NCBI RefSeq assembly: GCF_002001085.1
Contig: NZ_MUNU01000019.1
Location: forward strand, 434,001 to 498,000
Source: Rhodanobacter sp. B05
GTDB taxonomy: Bacteria; Pseudomonadota; Gammaproteobacteria; Xanthomonadales; Rhodanobacteraceae
Length of the DNA stretch: 64,000 bases
Reading direction: 5' to 3'
The notes under the pieces are model-generated. The model was not told where the DNA came from. It worked only from the letters and a program-made list of their open reading frames with translations, and made no database searches. This document shows positions 53,749 through 63,035 of the stretch, in pieces. Position numbers and translations under genes: made by a program. Position 1 is the first letter of the stretch. Each line of letters starts with the position of its first letter.

Positions 53749-56700
53749 CGCGGAGAGTTCGGCCACGCGAGAACCATGCCCACGCTGTCCGGATCCTGGC
53801 AGTCCGACTGGTCGGGCTGGTCGGGATCGCAACCATTCTGCTGATCCGCCGGCAGCCGCACGCCCGAAGGCACGATGCCGTAGGACCGGTAGTTCGCCGT
53901 GATCACGCTCGGGTCGATGTACGAATCGCCGTGGTTGCCGTTCTGCGCGCTGCCCGCGCCCGACGCGGTGGGCACGTTGATGGCGAAGCCGCCACCCAGC
54001 GGCAGCAGGTTGCCGCTGCTGTCCAATGCGTAGAAATAGGCCGGCGGCAGGCCGACGTTGGCGATCGACTGCAGGCCCGTGCCGATCACGTAGATCGGAT
54101 TCGAGGCGGTACCCATGCGGCCGGTGGAGCCCCATACGCCGAGCCCGTCATAAACCTGTGCCGTGCCGAGCTGGAACAGGTCGCCGTTGGTCACCGACAG
54201 ATAGAACGCAGACGTGCCGGCATTCACCGTGAACGCACTGCCACCTACCGAAGCCAACGTCAGCGTCTTGTCGTTGGTCATGCTGAAGCCGGCCAACGAG
54301 GTGAAGTTGCCCAGCGTGTCGACCATGTTGGCGTTGCGGCTGCTGGCGCTGCCGAGCACGGTCGCTCCCGCCGCCGTTCCGCTCAAGGTGCCTGCGGTGA
54401 TGACACCGCCTGCGCCTTCGGTGATGGCACCGGCCGAGTTCAGCGTCGTGGCCGTTCCGCTGACCGCGCCGTTGATGGCCAGGCCGCCGGCGGTCGTCGT
54501 CAGCACCGTGCTGGCACCACCGTTGACCGGGCCGGTCACCGCCAGCGATTGCGCGTTGGTCAGCGCGAAGTTCGCCGCGCTGAAGCTGCCCAATGTGCCG
54601 ATGTGGTTGGTGCCGTTGAGGCTCGTCGCACCCGCCGACTGGCCACTCAGGTTGCTCGCCGTGATGCTGCCGCCTGCCCCTTCGCTGATCGCACCCGCCG
54701 ACTTCAGCGTCGTCGTTGCGCCGTTCACCGTACCGTTGATCGCCAGATCACCGGCGGTCGTCGTCAGTGCGGCGCTGCTGCCACCGTTGACCGGGCCGGT
54801 TACCGCCAGCGATTGCGCGTTGGTCAGCGCGAAGGCCGCTGCACTGAAACTGCCCAGTGTGCCGATGTGATTGGCGCTGTTGAGGCTCGTCGCACCCGCC
54901 GACTGGCCGCTCAGATTGCCCGCCGTGATGCTGCCGCCTGCCCCTTCGCTGATCGCACCCGCCGACTTCAGCGTCGTCGTGGTGCCGTTCACCGCACCGT
55001 TGATCGCCAGATCACCGGCGGTCGTCGTCAGTGCGGCGCTGCTGCCGCCGTTGATCGGGCCGGTTACCGCCAGCGATTGCGCGTTGGTCAGCGCGAAGGC
55101 CGCTGCACTGAAACTGCCCAGTGTGCCGATGTGATTGGCGCCGTTGAGGCTCGTCGCACCCGCCGACTGGCCGCTCAGGTTGCTCGCCGTGAGGCTGCCG
55201 CCCGCCCCTTCATTGATCGCACCGGCCGACTTCAGCGTCATCGTCGTGCCGTTCACCGCACCGTTGATCGCCAGATCACCGGCCGTGGTGGTCAGCGTGG
55301 TGCTGGCACCGCCGTTGATCGGGCCGCTCACCGCCAGCGTCTGCGCGTTGGTCAGCGCGAAGTTCGCCGCACTGAAGCTGCCCAGCGCACCGATGCGGTT
55401 GGCGCCGTTGAGACTCGTCGCACCCGCCGAATGGCCGCTCAGCGTGTCCGCGGTGATGACGCCTGCCACCCCTTCGCTGATCGCACCGGCCGAGTTGAGC
55501 GTGGTCGCCGTACCGTTCACGGCGCCGTTGATGATCAGGTCGCCGGCGGTCGTGGTCAGCGTCACCACCGGGCCACCGTTGAGCGGGCCCGCTACCGTCA
55601 GCGTCTGCGCATTGGTCAGGCTGAAGTCGGAAGTGAAGCTGCCGAGAGTGGTGATGAGGTTGGCGCCATTGAGGTCGGTACTGCCGACAGCCTGACCCGT
55701 CAATGTGCCGGCCGTGATGACCCCCGTGGCCGCCGCCTGGCTGATTGCTCCGCTGGAGGTCAGCGTCACCGTGCCAGTGCCCGCATTCAGCGCGCCGTCC
55801 AGCGCGAATGCGCCGCCGTTCAAGCTCAGCGCACCATTGTTGCTGTTCACTCTGCTGCCCGCGATCACGTCGATCGCGCCGCCCGAGCTCAGCGTCACGC
55901 CGCTGCCGGCCACGCTGCCGGTGGCCGCCAGCGTGAGGTTGTTACCTGCACCGGAAGTGGTGAGCGTGGTCGCGCCCGTACCGCCCGCGACGGCACCGTT
56001 CACTGCCAGCGCCTGCGCATTGGTCAGGCTGAAACCGTTCGAACTGAAGCTGCCGAGCGTGCCGATCAGGTTGGCGTCGTTCAGGCTGGCGCTTCCGGCC
56101 GCACTGCCGGTCAGCGTATTCGCCTTGATGACGCCGGCGGTCTGCGCGAGGTTGCGCCCGGCCTTCAGCGTCACCGTGTTGCCGGTGAGACCGCTCGCCA
56201 GCACGAGATCGGAGCCGGCACCGATGGTGGTCAGAGTGATGTTGCCCGCACCGCCATTCGCGGAGAGCGCCGTGTTGACCGCGAGGCTTTGCGCGTCGTT
56301 GAACGCGAAATCGCCGCCGGTGGTGAACGCGCCCAGCGTGCCGACCTTGTTCGCGCCCAGCAGGCTGGTGCTGCCGGTCGAGTGACCGGTCAACGTGCCC
56401 GCGGTGATGACGCCCGTCGCCGCCTGCGCGATCGCGCCGTTCGCAGCCAGCGTCGCCGTGCCGGTGCCCGCATTCAATGCGCCGTCCAGCGTGAACGCGC
56501 CGCCGGTCAAGCTCAGCGCGCCGTTGCTGCTGTTGACGCTGCTGCCCGCTGCCGCGTCGAGCGTGCCGCCCGAAGTCAACGTGACGCCGGTGCCGGTAAT
56601 GTTGCCGGCGCTCGTCAACGTGAGGTTGTTACCTGCACCGGAAGTGGTGAGCGTGGTCGCGCCCGTCCCGCCCGCGACGGCGCCGTTCACTGCCAGCGCC

Positions 56701-59700
56701 TGCGCATCGACCAGGCTGAAACCGTTCGTGGCATTGAACGCGCCCAGCGTGCCGATCTTGTTCGCGCCCAGCAGGCTGGTGCTGCCGGTCGAGTGACCGG
56801 TCAACGTGCCCGCGGTGATCACGCCCGTGGCGGCCGCTTGCGCGATCGCACCCGTCGCGTTCAGCGTCGCCGTGCCGGTGCCCGCATTCAGCGCGCCGTC
56901 CAGCGTGAACGCACCGCCGTTCAAGCTCAGCGCACCATTGTTGCTGTTCACGCTGCTGCCCGCGATCGCGTCGATCGCGCCGCCCGAACTCAGCGTCACG
57001 CCGCTGCCGGCCACACTGCCGGTGGCCGCCAGCGTGAGGTTGTTACCGGCAGTCGTGGTGAGCGTGGTCGCGCCCGTCCCGCCCGCGACGGCGCCGTTCG
57101 CTGCCAGCGCCTGCGCATTGGTCAGGCTGAAACCGTTCGTGGCGTTGAACGCGCCCAGCGTGCCGACCTTGTTCGCGCCCAGCAGGCTGGTGCTGCCGGT
57201 CGAGTGACCGGTCAACGTGCCCGCGGTGATCACGCCCGTGGCGGCCGCTTGCGCGATCGCACCCGTCGCGTTCAGCGTCGCCGTGCCGGTGCCCGCATTC
57301 AGCGCGCCGTCCAGCGTGAACGCACCGCCGTTCAAGCTCAGCGCACCATTGTTGCTGTTCACGCTGCTGCCCGCGATCGCGTCGATCGCGCCGCCCGAAC
57401 TCAGCGTCACGCCGCTGCCGGCCACACTGCCGGTGGCCGCCAGCGTGAGGTTGTTACCGGCAGTCGTGGTGAGCGTGGTCGCGCCCGTCCCGCCCGCGAC
57501 GGCGCCGTTCACTGCCAGCGCCTGCGCATTGGTCAGGCTGAAACCGTTCGCGTTGAACGCGCCCAGGTTCGCGATCGCGTTGTCGCCGCCCAGCGTGGTG
57601 CCGCCCGCCGAGTTGCCGGTCAGCGTGCCGGCCGTGAGCACGCCAGCGGTCTGGTTGATCGAGCCGTTGCTGCTGTGGAGGCCGAGCGTAGTCGTTGCCG
57701 TGACATTACTGCCCAGGCTCAGTCCGCTGGTGCCGGTGAGGTAGACGTCGGCGCCGCTCATGGCGCTGGTGGTCGTCAGCGTGCCGCCGGAGGTCAAGGT
57801 CAGGTCGCTCGCGCCGGTATCGATGGCTGCGCCCGACAGGATGAGGTTGCCACCGGCGATCAGGCTCACTGCGCCGTTGGCGCCATTGGTCAGCGAAGCG
57901 ATCGCCAGATCGCCCGCGGCCGTGATCGCGATACCGGTGCCGCTGGCCGTGACCGTGCCGCCGAAAACGTTGTTGTTGGTCAGGCTGATCGACTGGCCAA
58001 CTGCAGTGAAGGTCGACGGTCCCGTCACCGTGAACACACCCGTGCCCTGGGCGATGCCGCCTGAGGTGGTCGTCACCGAAAGCCCGCCGCTGCCGATGTT
58101 CAAGGCATTCGCGCTGAAGGAGCCGCTATTGGTGATCAAGCTGGCCAGCGCGCCGTTGGCGCCGCCACCCAGGGCACTACCGAACGATACAAGGCCGTTG
58201 GCAGCGTTCACGGTCAGCGCTTCCTGCGTGGCGCCTGCGTTGTCCACCGCGCCGCCGAAGCTCACGTTGCCGTTGCTGGCCGTCAGCGTGCTGGCGCCAC
58301 CCAGCAGCACCGCGCTGCGATAGGTCTGTGCGCCGCCGGTGGTCACGCTGCCGTTGAGCGTAATGCCGGCGCCGGCGGCCAGGTCCAGGGTGCCGCCCAG
58401 CGTCAGCGGCGAAGTCACGGCGATGCCCGCCTGGGTGTAATCCAGCACCAGGTTGGTCGGTGCGACCGTGAGGGTCGGGAACAGCGCGGCGGCATTGCTG
58501 TCGCTCAGGCTGAGGGTGCCGATGCTGCCGCCGCCGCTGGCGTTCACCGTGACCGTCTGGCCACCGAAATTGTTCGGCGTGGTGATCGTGTTCAACAGTA
58601 TGTCGTGCTGGCCGCCGGTCACCGTGAAGCTGGAGGCGCCGCTCACGCCCAGTGCACCGGTTTCGGTGATGTCGCCCGCGGCCGTGGCGACCAGCGCGCC
58701 GCCGACCGTGCCTTGCCCGAGATTCACGCCGCCAACAAGGCTGGTCGCGGTCAGTGCGCCCGTACTCAGCGAGCCCAGCTTCAGTGCACCGCTGTTGGTG
58801 ATCTGCGTGGTGCCGCCGGTGAGGCTCACCGCGCCGGTGAACGCGTTGGGTCCGTTCAACGTGATGGCACCGCTGCCGGCACCCACGCTGGTGGTGCTCG
58901 AGACTGTCAGGATGCCAGCCGTCTGGCTGATCGGTGTGTTCGCGCTGGCCAGCTGCAGCGTATTGCTTGCCGTCACGCTGCCAGCCAGGGTGATGCCTCC
59001 GCTGCCGGTCAGCGACACGGTGCCGCCGCTCAGCGCGCCGCTCGTCGCCAGCGAGCCGCCGTTGGATACCAGCGTGAGCGCACCCGTCCCGGCATTGATC
59101 GCGCTGGCCGGCAGCGTCAGCGTGCCGCCGGCAGTCAGGTTCACGTTGCCGTTGCCGTTGTCGGTCACGCCGGCGACGTCGAGGTTGTTCTTGTCGAATA
59201 TCGACACGCCGGTGCCGGTCGCCGTCACCGCACCGGTGAAGTCGTTGTTGCCGTTGGTCAGCGCGAGCGCGCCGCCACCGGCACTGAAGAACGACGTGCC
59301 GGTGACGGTAAAGGCGCCACCGCCCTGTCCGATGCCGCCGCCGGTCGTCGTCACCGACAGGCCACCACTGCCGATGTTCAGCGCGTTCGCACTGAACGTC
59401 TTGCTGTTGGTGGTCAGGCCCGACAGCGCGCCGTTGCTGCCGCCACCCACCGCTCCAGCGAACGATACGAGGCCGTTGGCGGCGTTCACGGTCAGTGCTT
59501 CCGCCGTCGCGCCAGCATTGTCCACCGTGCTGCCAAAGCCTACGTTGCCGTTGGTGGCCTGCAGCGCGATGCCGCTGCCCAGCAGCACGGCGCCGTTGTA
59601 GGTCTGCGCACCCGTCGTCGTGACGCTGCCGTTCAGCAGGCTCGTACCGCTGACCGTCAGCGCACTCAGACCGCTCGCCGTGCCCAGCGTCGTGTTGCCG

Positions 59701-62700
59701 GTAATCGTCAGGCTGTTGCCGGCACCCGTCACGCCGCCGGCCAGGCTCACGTTCGTTCCGGCCAGGGTGTCGTTGCCACCCAGCGTCACCGCACCGGTGT
59801 AGGTCTGCGTACCCGTCGTGGTGACACTGCCGTTCAGCAGGCTCGTACCGCTGACCGTCAGCGCACTCAGACCGCTCGCCGTGCCCAGCGTCGTGTTGCC
59901 GGTAATCGTCAGGCTGTTGTTGGCACCCGTCACGCCGCCAGCCAGGCTCACCGTCGTTCCGGCCAGGGTGTCGTTGCCACCCAGCGTCACCGCACCGGTG
60001 TAGGTCTGCGTACCCGTCGTGGTGACACTGCCGTTCAGCAGGCTCGTACCGCTGACCGTCAGCGCACTCAGACCGCTCGCCGTGCCCAGCGTCGTGTTGC
60101 CGGTAATCGTCAGGCTGTTGTTGGCACCCGTCACGCCGCCGGCCAGGCTCACGTTCGTTCCAGCCAGGGTGTCGTTGCCACCCAGCGTCACCGCACCGGT
60201 GTAGGTCTGCGTACCCGTCGTTGTGACATTGCCGTTTAGCAGGCTCGTACCGCTGACCGTCAGCGCACTCAGGCCGTTCGCCGTGCCCAGCGTCGTGTTG
60301 CCGGTAATCGTCAGGCTGTTGCCGGCACCCGTCACGCCGCCAGCCAGGCTCACCGTCGTTCCGGCCAGGGTGTCGTTGCCACCCAGCGTCACGGCATTGT
60401 TGTAGGTCTGTGCACCCGTGGTATGGACATTGCCAACCAGCGTCGTGCCGCCACCTGCATTCGTGGTCAGGCTGGTCAGTGGTGTCGCGGCGCCCACCGT
60501 ACCACCGAAGCTGGCTGCGCCACCGGTGCCGGCGGTCAGGATCAGATTGCTGGCGCCATCCAGCGTGCCGAGAAAACCGATGTTCGCGCCGGCCGCCACG
60601 GTACTGGCACCGGTGGTGTCGATGGTGATGGATGGAACACCCAGGCTGACAGTTCCACCGGCGCCGCCCAAGCTGATCGCACTGCCACTGGTGGTGATGT
60701 TGCCGTCCAGGGCAAGCGTATTGTTGTAGTTGCTTAGCGTGAACGCGCCGCTGCCGACATTCACCGTGCCCAAGGCCAACGCATGGCCGCCGTTGTTCAA
60801 GTTGACCGCACTTGCACCGCTGTTGCTCAGGCTCACCACACCACTGAAGTTATTGCCCACATTGCCTAGCGCGATCGGGCCGGCGCCGGCGTTGAACGTG
60901 GCCATACCTGCGCTCGCTGCCTGCGTGATCGCGCCGGTCTGGGTGATGCCCTTGCCGTTCACTGTCAGCGTGCCGGTACCGACCGCCGAAATGCCCAGGC
61001 TCAGTGCGTTGGTGCCGTTGTTGAGCGTGACGTTGTTCGCGCCACTGTTGTTGAGACTCACCGCGCCGGTGAAGTTATTACTTGTGTTGTCCAGCGTGAT
61101 GACACCCGCGCCTGCGTTGAAAGTTGCCGCTCCTGCCGCAATGCTGCCCGCACTGCCTTCCGCGATCCCGGTGGCATTCACGGTCAGCGTGCCGCCGCCG
61201 GTGTTTATGCTGCCGATGTTCGCGCCATTGCCGATACTGACCGCACCACCGCCGGTGCCGGTTTCGATATCCACATTGCCACCGCTGGTGGTGATAGCGG
61301 CGCTGGCCGTGTTGCCCACGGTCACTACGCACGATAAGACGCATGATGCATTGCTGCTGTAGGTCGTTCCGGCCGCAGCACCACCGTAATTTGCCCACAG
61401 GTTCACCTGGAGCGCATTGGTGCCATCGCTTGAAATACCTGCATTCAGGAAAATGCTGCCTGCCGCTTCCAGATAGAGTGCGTTATTGGCGCCTGAGGTC
61501 GCGCTGATCGGCGCGTTGACGGTGATGTCGCCGTTGGACGTGCCCGTACTGCCGGTGAAGACAAAGACGTTGGTACCGGTCAGCGCGCCATTGATAGCGC
61601 TGGCATTGATGCTTGAATCAGCGGTAGCCGTAAAGGGTGATGTCAGCGTACCGCCTGACGTCACGATGCTGACGTTCCATGGGTCGAGCAACCACGTGCC
61701 TGCATTACCACTCGGTGCTGAAGCATCCACTTGGCCTTGTACATTCAGGCCGTTGTGTGCCGAGGTTTCGACTTGACCACCATTACCGCCGATCACACCT
61801 CCGCGAGCACTGATATTGCCGAAGAAATTGTTGCCGTTGTTTCCCCAAACCACCACCGAGCCGCCGTTGCCGGACTGTGTGGCATCGGCATTCAATTTCG
61901 CTTCGGATCCCACATAGGTGACCGCTGCGGTCTGCAAGCCTTCGCCACCCTGCCAACCACCACCGACACGGATGTTGCCGCCACCGTGGGTGCCGGACGC
62001 ATCGATGCTGCCGGTAATGCCCACGTTCTGATCGGACAGCAATTGCGCCGTACCGCCATGCACGCCGGACACGTCGATGCTGCCGCTGTTCTCGACGTTG
62101 CCGCCGTTGCCGACCAGCCGCACCACGCCACCGTCGGTGCTGATGCCGCTGGCATCGATCACGCCGGAGTTGTTGACCAGGCTGGTGAACAGGTCCCTGG
62201 CCGCCGAGGCCTGCAGCACCACGGTGCCGCCGTCGGCCTGCAGCGTGCCCTTGTTGGTGACCGCTGCTTCCCTGGCGTCCAGGCGCTGCTTCAGCTCGCC
62301 GGTGATCTGGATGTTGATCAGGCCATTGCCGTCGAAGTCGAGCACGGCATGGTCGGCGCCGTCGAGATTGATCGTGCCGTAGTTCGCCAGGATCAGCCCG
62401 TCGTTGAGCACGCTGCCGCCGATCAGGCTGATCGAGCCGCCGCTGGATGCCTGGATCAGGCCGTGGTTGACTATCCCGGCGCCGCCGCCCACCACGTTGA
62501 GGTTGTAGTTGCCGGCGAGGAAATCCTTCGGGGTGAGATCCAGCGTGCTCGCCATCAGGCCGCCGACGTTCATCTGCGCGGTGGCGCCGAAGATGATGCC
62601 GTGCGTGTTGATCAGGAATACCTGGCCGTTGGAATTGATCTTGCCGAAGATCTGGCTGGGGTTCTGGTCGAGGATCCGGTTCAAGGCCACCGCCGAACGC

Positions 62701-63032
62701 GAAGGCTGGTTGAACAGCACCGATTCGTTGGACTTGAGGTTGAACGTGTCCCAGTTCAGCGCCAGCCGCTGCGAGATCTGGTTGATGACCGTTTGGTTGC
62801 CGCTCTGCGCGATGTTGCCCGAGCCGCCGACCACCACGCCACCGGTGGGGCCGCCGGCCAGCGCCTCTCCGCTGAAGGCGATCGAACCGATGGCAAGCCC
62901 GACGCACAGGCTGATCGGCCAGGTCTTGCGCAGGGGCAGGCTGCCGGAAGGCAACCGCGCCGCCTGGAACCTGGATGCGCCGTTGCGCGATTCACGCCGG
63001 GGAGTGCTGGTGTGCTTGCTCATGGTCATCAT
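53745..63032 (-). CDS. TpsA-type filamentous exoprotein (haemagglutinin/adhesin family)
   Basis: A 3095-residue exported protein. A long signal peptide (residues 1-59) ends near EALAGG. Residues about 65-320 are the TPS domain with NQTVINQISQRLALNWDTFN, then the SNGQVFLINTHGIIFG motif and the NRIL segment. The rest is beta-helix repeat, including three clear tandem arrays. The only Cys pair near the C-terminus is CDPDQPDQSDC (Cys3068 and Cys3078), comparable to the terminal disulfide anchor of H. influenzae HMW1. No toxin domain was seen. It follows the TpsB gene by 3 bp, and secretion is through that outer-membrane pore. Confidence 0.9.
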   Translation of the reverse strand: MMTMSKHTSTPRRESRNGASRFQAARLPSGSLPLRKTWPISLCVGLAIGSIAFSGEALAGGPTGGVVVGGSGNIAQSGNQTVINQISQRLALNWDTFNLKSNESVLFNQPSRSAVALNRILDQNPSQIFGKINSNGQVFLINTHGIIFGATAQMNVGGLMASTLDLTPKDFLAGNYNLNVVGGGAGIVNHGLIQASSGGSISLIGGSVLNDGLILANYGTINLDGADHAVLDFDGNGLINIQITGELKQRLDAREAAVTNKGTLQADGGTVVLQASAARDLFTSLVNNSGVIDASGISTDGGVVRLVGNGGNVENSGSIDVSGVHGGTAQLLSDQNVGITGSIDASGTHGGGNIRVGGGWQGGEGLQTAAVTYVGSEAKLNADATQSGNGGSVVVWGNNGNNFFGNISARGGVIGGNGGQVETSAHNGLNVQGQVDASAPSGNAGTWLLDPWNVSIVTSGGTLTSPFTATADSSINASAINGALTGTNVFVFTGSTGTSNGDITVNAPISATSGANNALYLEAAGSIFLNAGISSDGTNALQVNLWANYGGAAAGTTYSSNASCVLSCVVTVGNTASAAITTSGGNVDIETGTGGGAVSIGNGANIGSINTGGGTLTVNATGIAEGSAGSIAAGAATFNAGAGVITLDNTSNNFTGAVSLNNSGANNVTLNNGTNALSLGISAVGTGTLTVNGKGITQTGAITQAASAGMATFNAGAGPIALGNVGNNFSGVVSLSNSGASAVNLNNGGHALALGTVNVGSGAFTLSNYNNTLALDGNITTSGSAISLGGAGGTVSLGVPSITIDTTGASTVAAGANIGFLGTLDGASNLILTAGTGGAASFGGTVGAATPLTSLTTNAGGGTTLVGNVHTTGAQTYNNAVTLGGNDTLAGTTVSLAGGVTGAGNSLTITGNTTLGTANGLSALTVSGTSLLNGNVTTTGTQTYTGAVTLGGNDTLAGTNVSLAGGVTGANNSLTITGNTTLGTASGLSALTVSGTSLLNGSVTTTGTQTYTGAVTLGGNDTLAGTTVSLAGGVTGANNSLTITGNTTLGTASGLSALTVSGTSLLNGSVTTTGTQTYTGAVTLGGNDTLAGTNVSLAGGVTGAGNSLTITGNTTLGTASGLSALTVSGTSLLNGSVTTTGAQTYNGAVLLGSGIALQATNGNVGFGSTVDNAGATAEALTVNAANGLVSFAGAVGGGSNGALSGLTTNSKTFSANALNIGSGGLSVTTTGGGIGQGGGAFTVTGTSFFSAGGGALALTNGNNDFTGAVTATGTGVSIFDKNNLDVAGVTDNGNGNVNLTAGGTLTLPASAINAGTGALTLVSNGGSLATSGALSGGTVSLTGSGGITLAGSVTASNTLQLASANTPISQTAGILTVSSTTSVGAGSGAITLNGPNAFTGAVSLTGGTTQITNSGALKLGSLSTGALTATSLVGGVNLGQGTVGGALVATAAGDITETGALGVSGASSFTVTGGQHDILLNTITTPNNFGGQTVTVNASGGGSIGTLSLSDSNAAALFPTLTVAPTNLVLDYTQAGIAVTSPLTLGGTLDLAAGAGITLNGSVTTGGAQTYRSAVLLGGASTLTASNGNVSFGGAVDNAGATQEALTVNAANGLVSFGSALGGGANGALASLITNSGSFSANALNIGSGGLSVTTTSGGIAQGTGVFTVTGPSTFTAVGQSISLTNNNVFGGTVTASGTGIAITAAGDLAIASLTNGANGAVSLIAGGNLILSGAAIDTGASDLTLTSGGTLTTTSAMSGADVYLTGTSGLSLGSNVTATTTLGLHSSNGSINQTAGVLTAGTLTGNSAGGTTLGGDNAIANLGAFNANGFSLTNAQALAVNGAVAGGTGATTLTTTAGNNLTLAATGSVAGSGVTLSSGGAIDAIAGSSVNSNNGALSLNGGAFTLDGALNAGTGTATLNATGAIAQAAATGVITAGTLTGHSTGSTSLLGANKVGTLGAFNATNGFSLTNAQALAANGAVAGGTGATTLTTTAGNNLTLAATGSVAGSGVTLSSGGAIDAIAGSSVNSNNGALSLNGGAFTLDGALNAGTGTATLNATGAIAQAAATGVITAGTLTGHSTGSTSLLGANKIGTLGAFNATNGFSLVDAQALAVNGAVAGGTGATTLTTSGAGNNLTLTSAGNITGTGVTLTSGGTLDAAAGSSVNSSNGALSLTGGAFTLDGALNAGTGTATLAANGAIAQAATGVITAGTLTGHSTGSTSLLGANKVGTLGAFTTGGDFAFNDAQSLAVNTALSANGGAGNITLTTIGAGSDLVLASGLTGNTVTLKAGRNLAQTAGVIKANTLTGSAAGSASLNDANLIGTLGSFSSNGFSLTNAQALAVNGAVAGGTGATTLTTSGAGNNLTLAATGSVAGSGVTLSSGGAIDVIAGSRVNSNNGALSLNGGAFALDGALNAGTGTVTLTSSGAISQAAATGVITAGTLTGQAVGSTDLNGANLITTLGSFTSDFSLTNAQTLTVAGPLNGGPVVTLTTTAGDLIINGAVNGTATTLNSAGAISEGVAGVITADTLSGHSAGATSLNGANRIGALGSFSAANFALTNAQTLAVSGPINGGASTTLTTTAGDLAINGAVNGTTMTLKSAGAINEGAGGSLTASNLSGQSAGATSLNGANHIGTLGSFSAAAFALTNAQSLAVTGPINGGSSAALTTTAGDLAINGAVNGTTTTLKSAGAISEGAGGSITAGNLSGQSAGATSLNSANHIGTLGSFSAAAFALTNAQSLAVTGPVNGGSSAALTTTAGDLAINGTVNGATTTLKSAGAISEGAGGSITASNLSGQSAGATSLNGTNHIGTLGSFSAANFALTNAQSLAVTGPVNGGASTVLTTTAGGLAINGAVSGTATTLNSAGAITEGAGGVITAGTLSGTAAGATVLGSASSRNANMVDTLGNFTSLAGFSMTNDKTLTLASVGGSAFTVNAGTSAFYLSVTNGDLFQLGTAQVYDGLGVWGSTGRMGTASNPIYVIGTGLQSIANVGLPPAYFYALDSSGNLLPLGGGFAINVPTASGAGSAQNGNHGDSYIDPSVITANYRSYGIVPSGVRLPADQQNGCDPDQPDQSDCQDPDSVGMVLAWPNSPR
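54361..55690 (-). repeat. 88-residue (264-bp) repeat array in the exoprotein
   Basis: Four units spaced exactly 264 bp (54625, 54889, 55153, 55417) are highly similar, with more diverged units on either side. Each encodes an AGDLAINGAVNG-T...GAISEGAGG-type segment and SLNGANHIGTLGSFSAA. These are coding repeats of the beta-helix. Confidence 0.85.
56790..57560 (-). repeat. 411-bp near-identical tandem duplication in the exoprotein
   Basis: Two copies of a 411-bp (137-residue) unit, starting near 56806 and 57217, are almost identical at base level, with differences near the ends. The low divergence indicates recent duplication or gene conversion. Confidence 0.85.
59590..60430 (-). repeat. 201-bp tandem repeat array in the exoprotein
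   Basis: Four units with a period of 201 bp (67 residues), each containing the segment LGGNDTLAGTTVSLAGGVTG. Bases differ at only a few sites between units, so the array is a likely site of slippage or recombination. Confidence 0.85.
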
Positions 63033-63035
63033 CCG

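Noticed and set aside
53670-58064. 1464-residue open frame on the plus strand opposite the exoprotein
   Set aside because: It mirrors the repeated codons of the real TpsA gene; the composition is Arg/Ala-rich with no domain.
54214-60405. Series of plus-strand frames starting MPAVMTP..., MTLPFSRLV... with repeated sequence
   Set aside because: They have the period of the TpsA coding repeats and no ribosome-binding sites; they are shadows of the antisense gene.
54361-60430. Regular repeats suggesting a CRISPR array
   Set aside because: Units are 200-411 bp, in coding phase and without unique spacers, so they are protein repeats.
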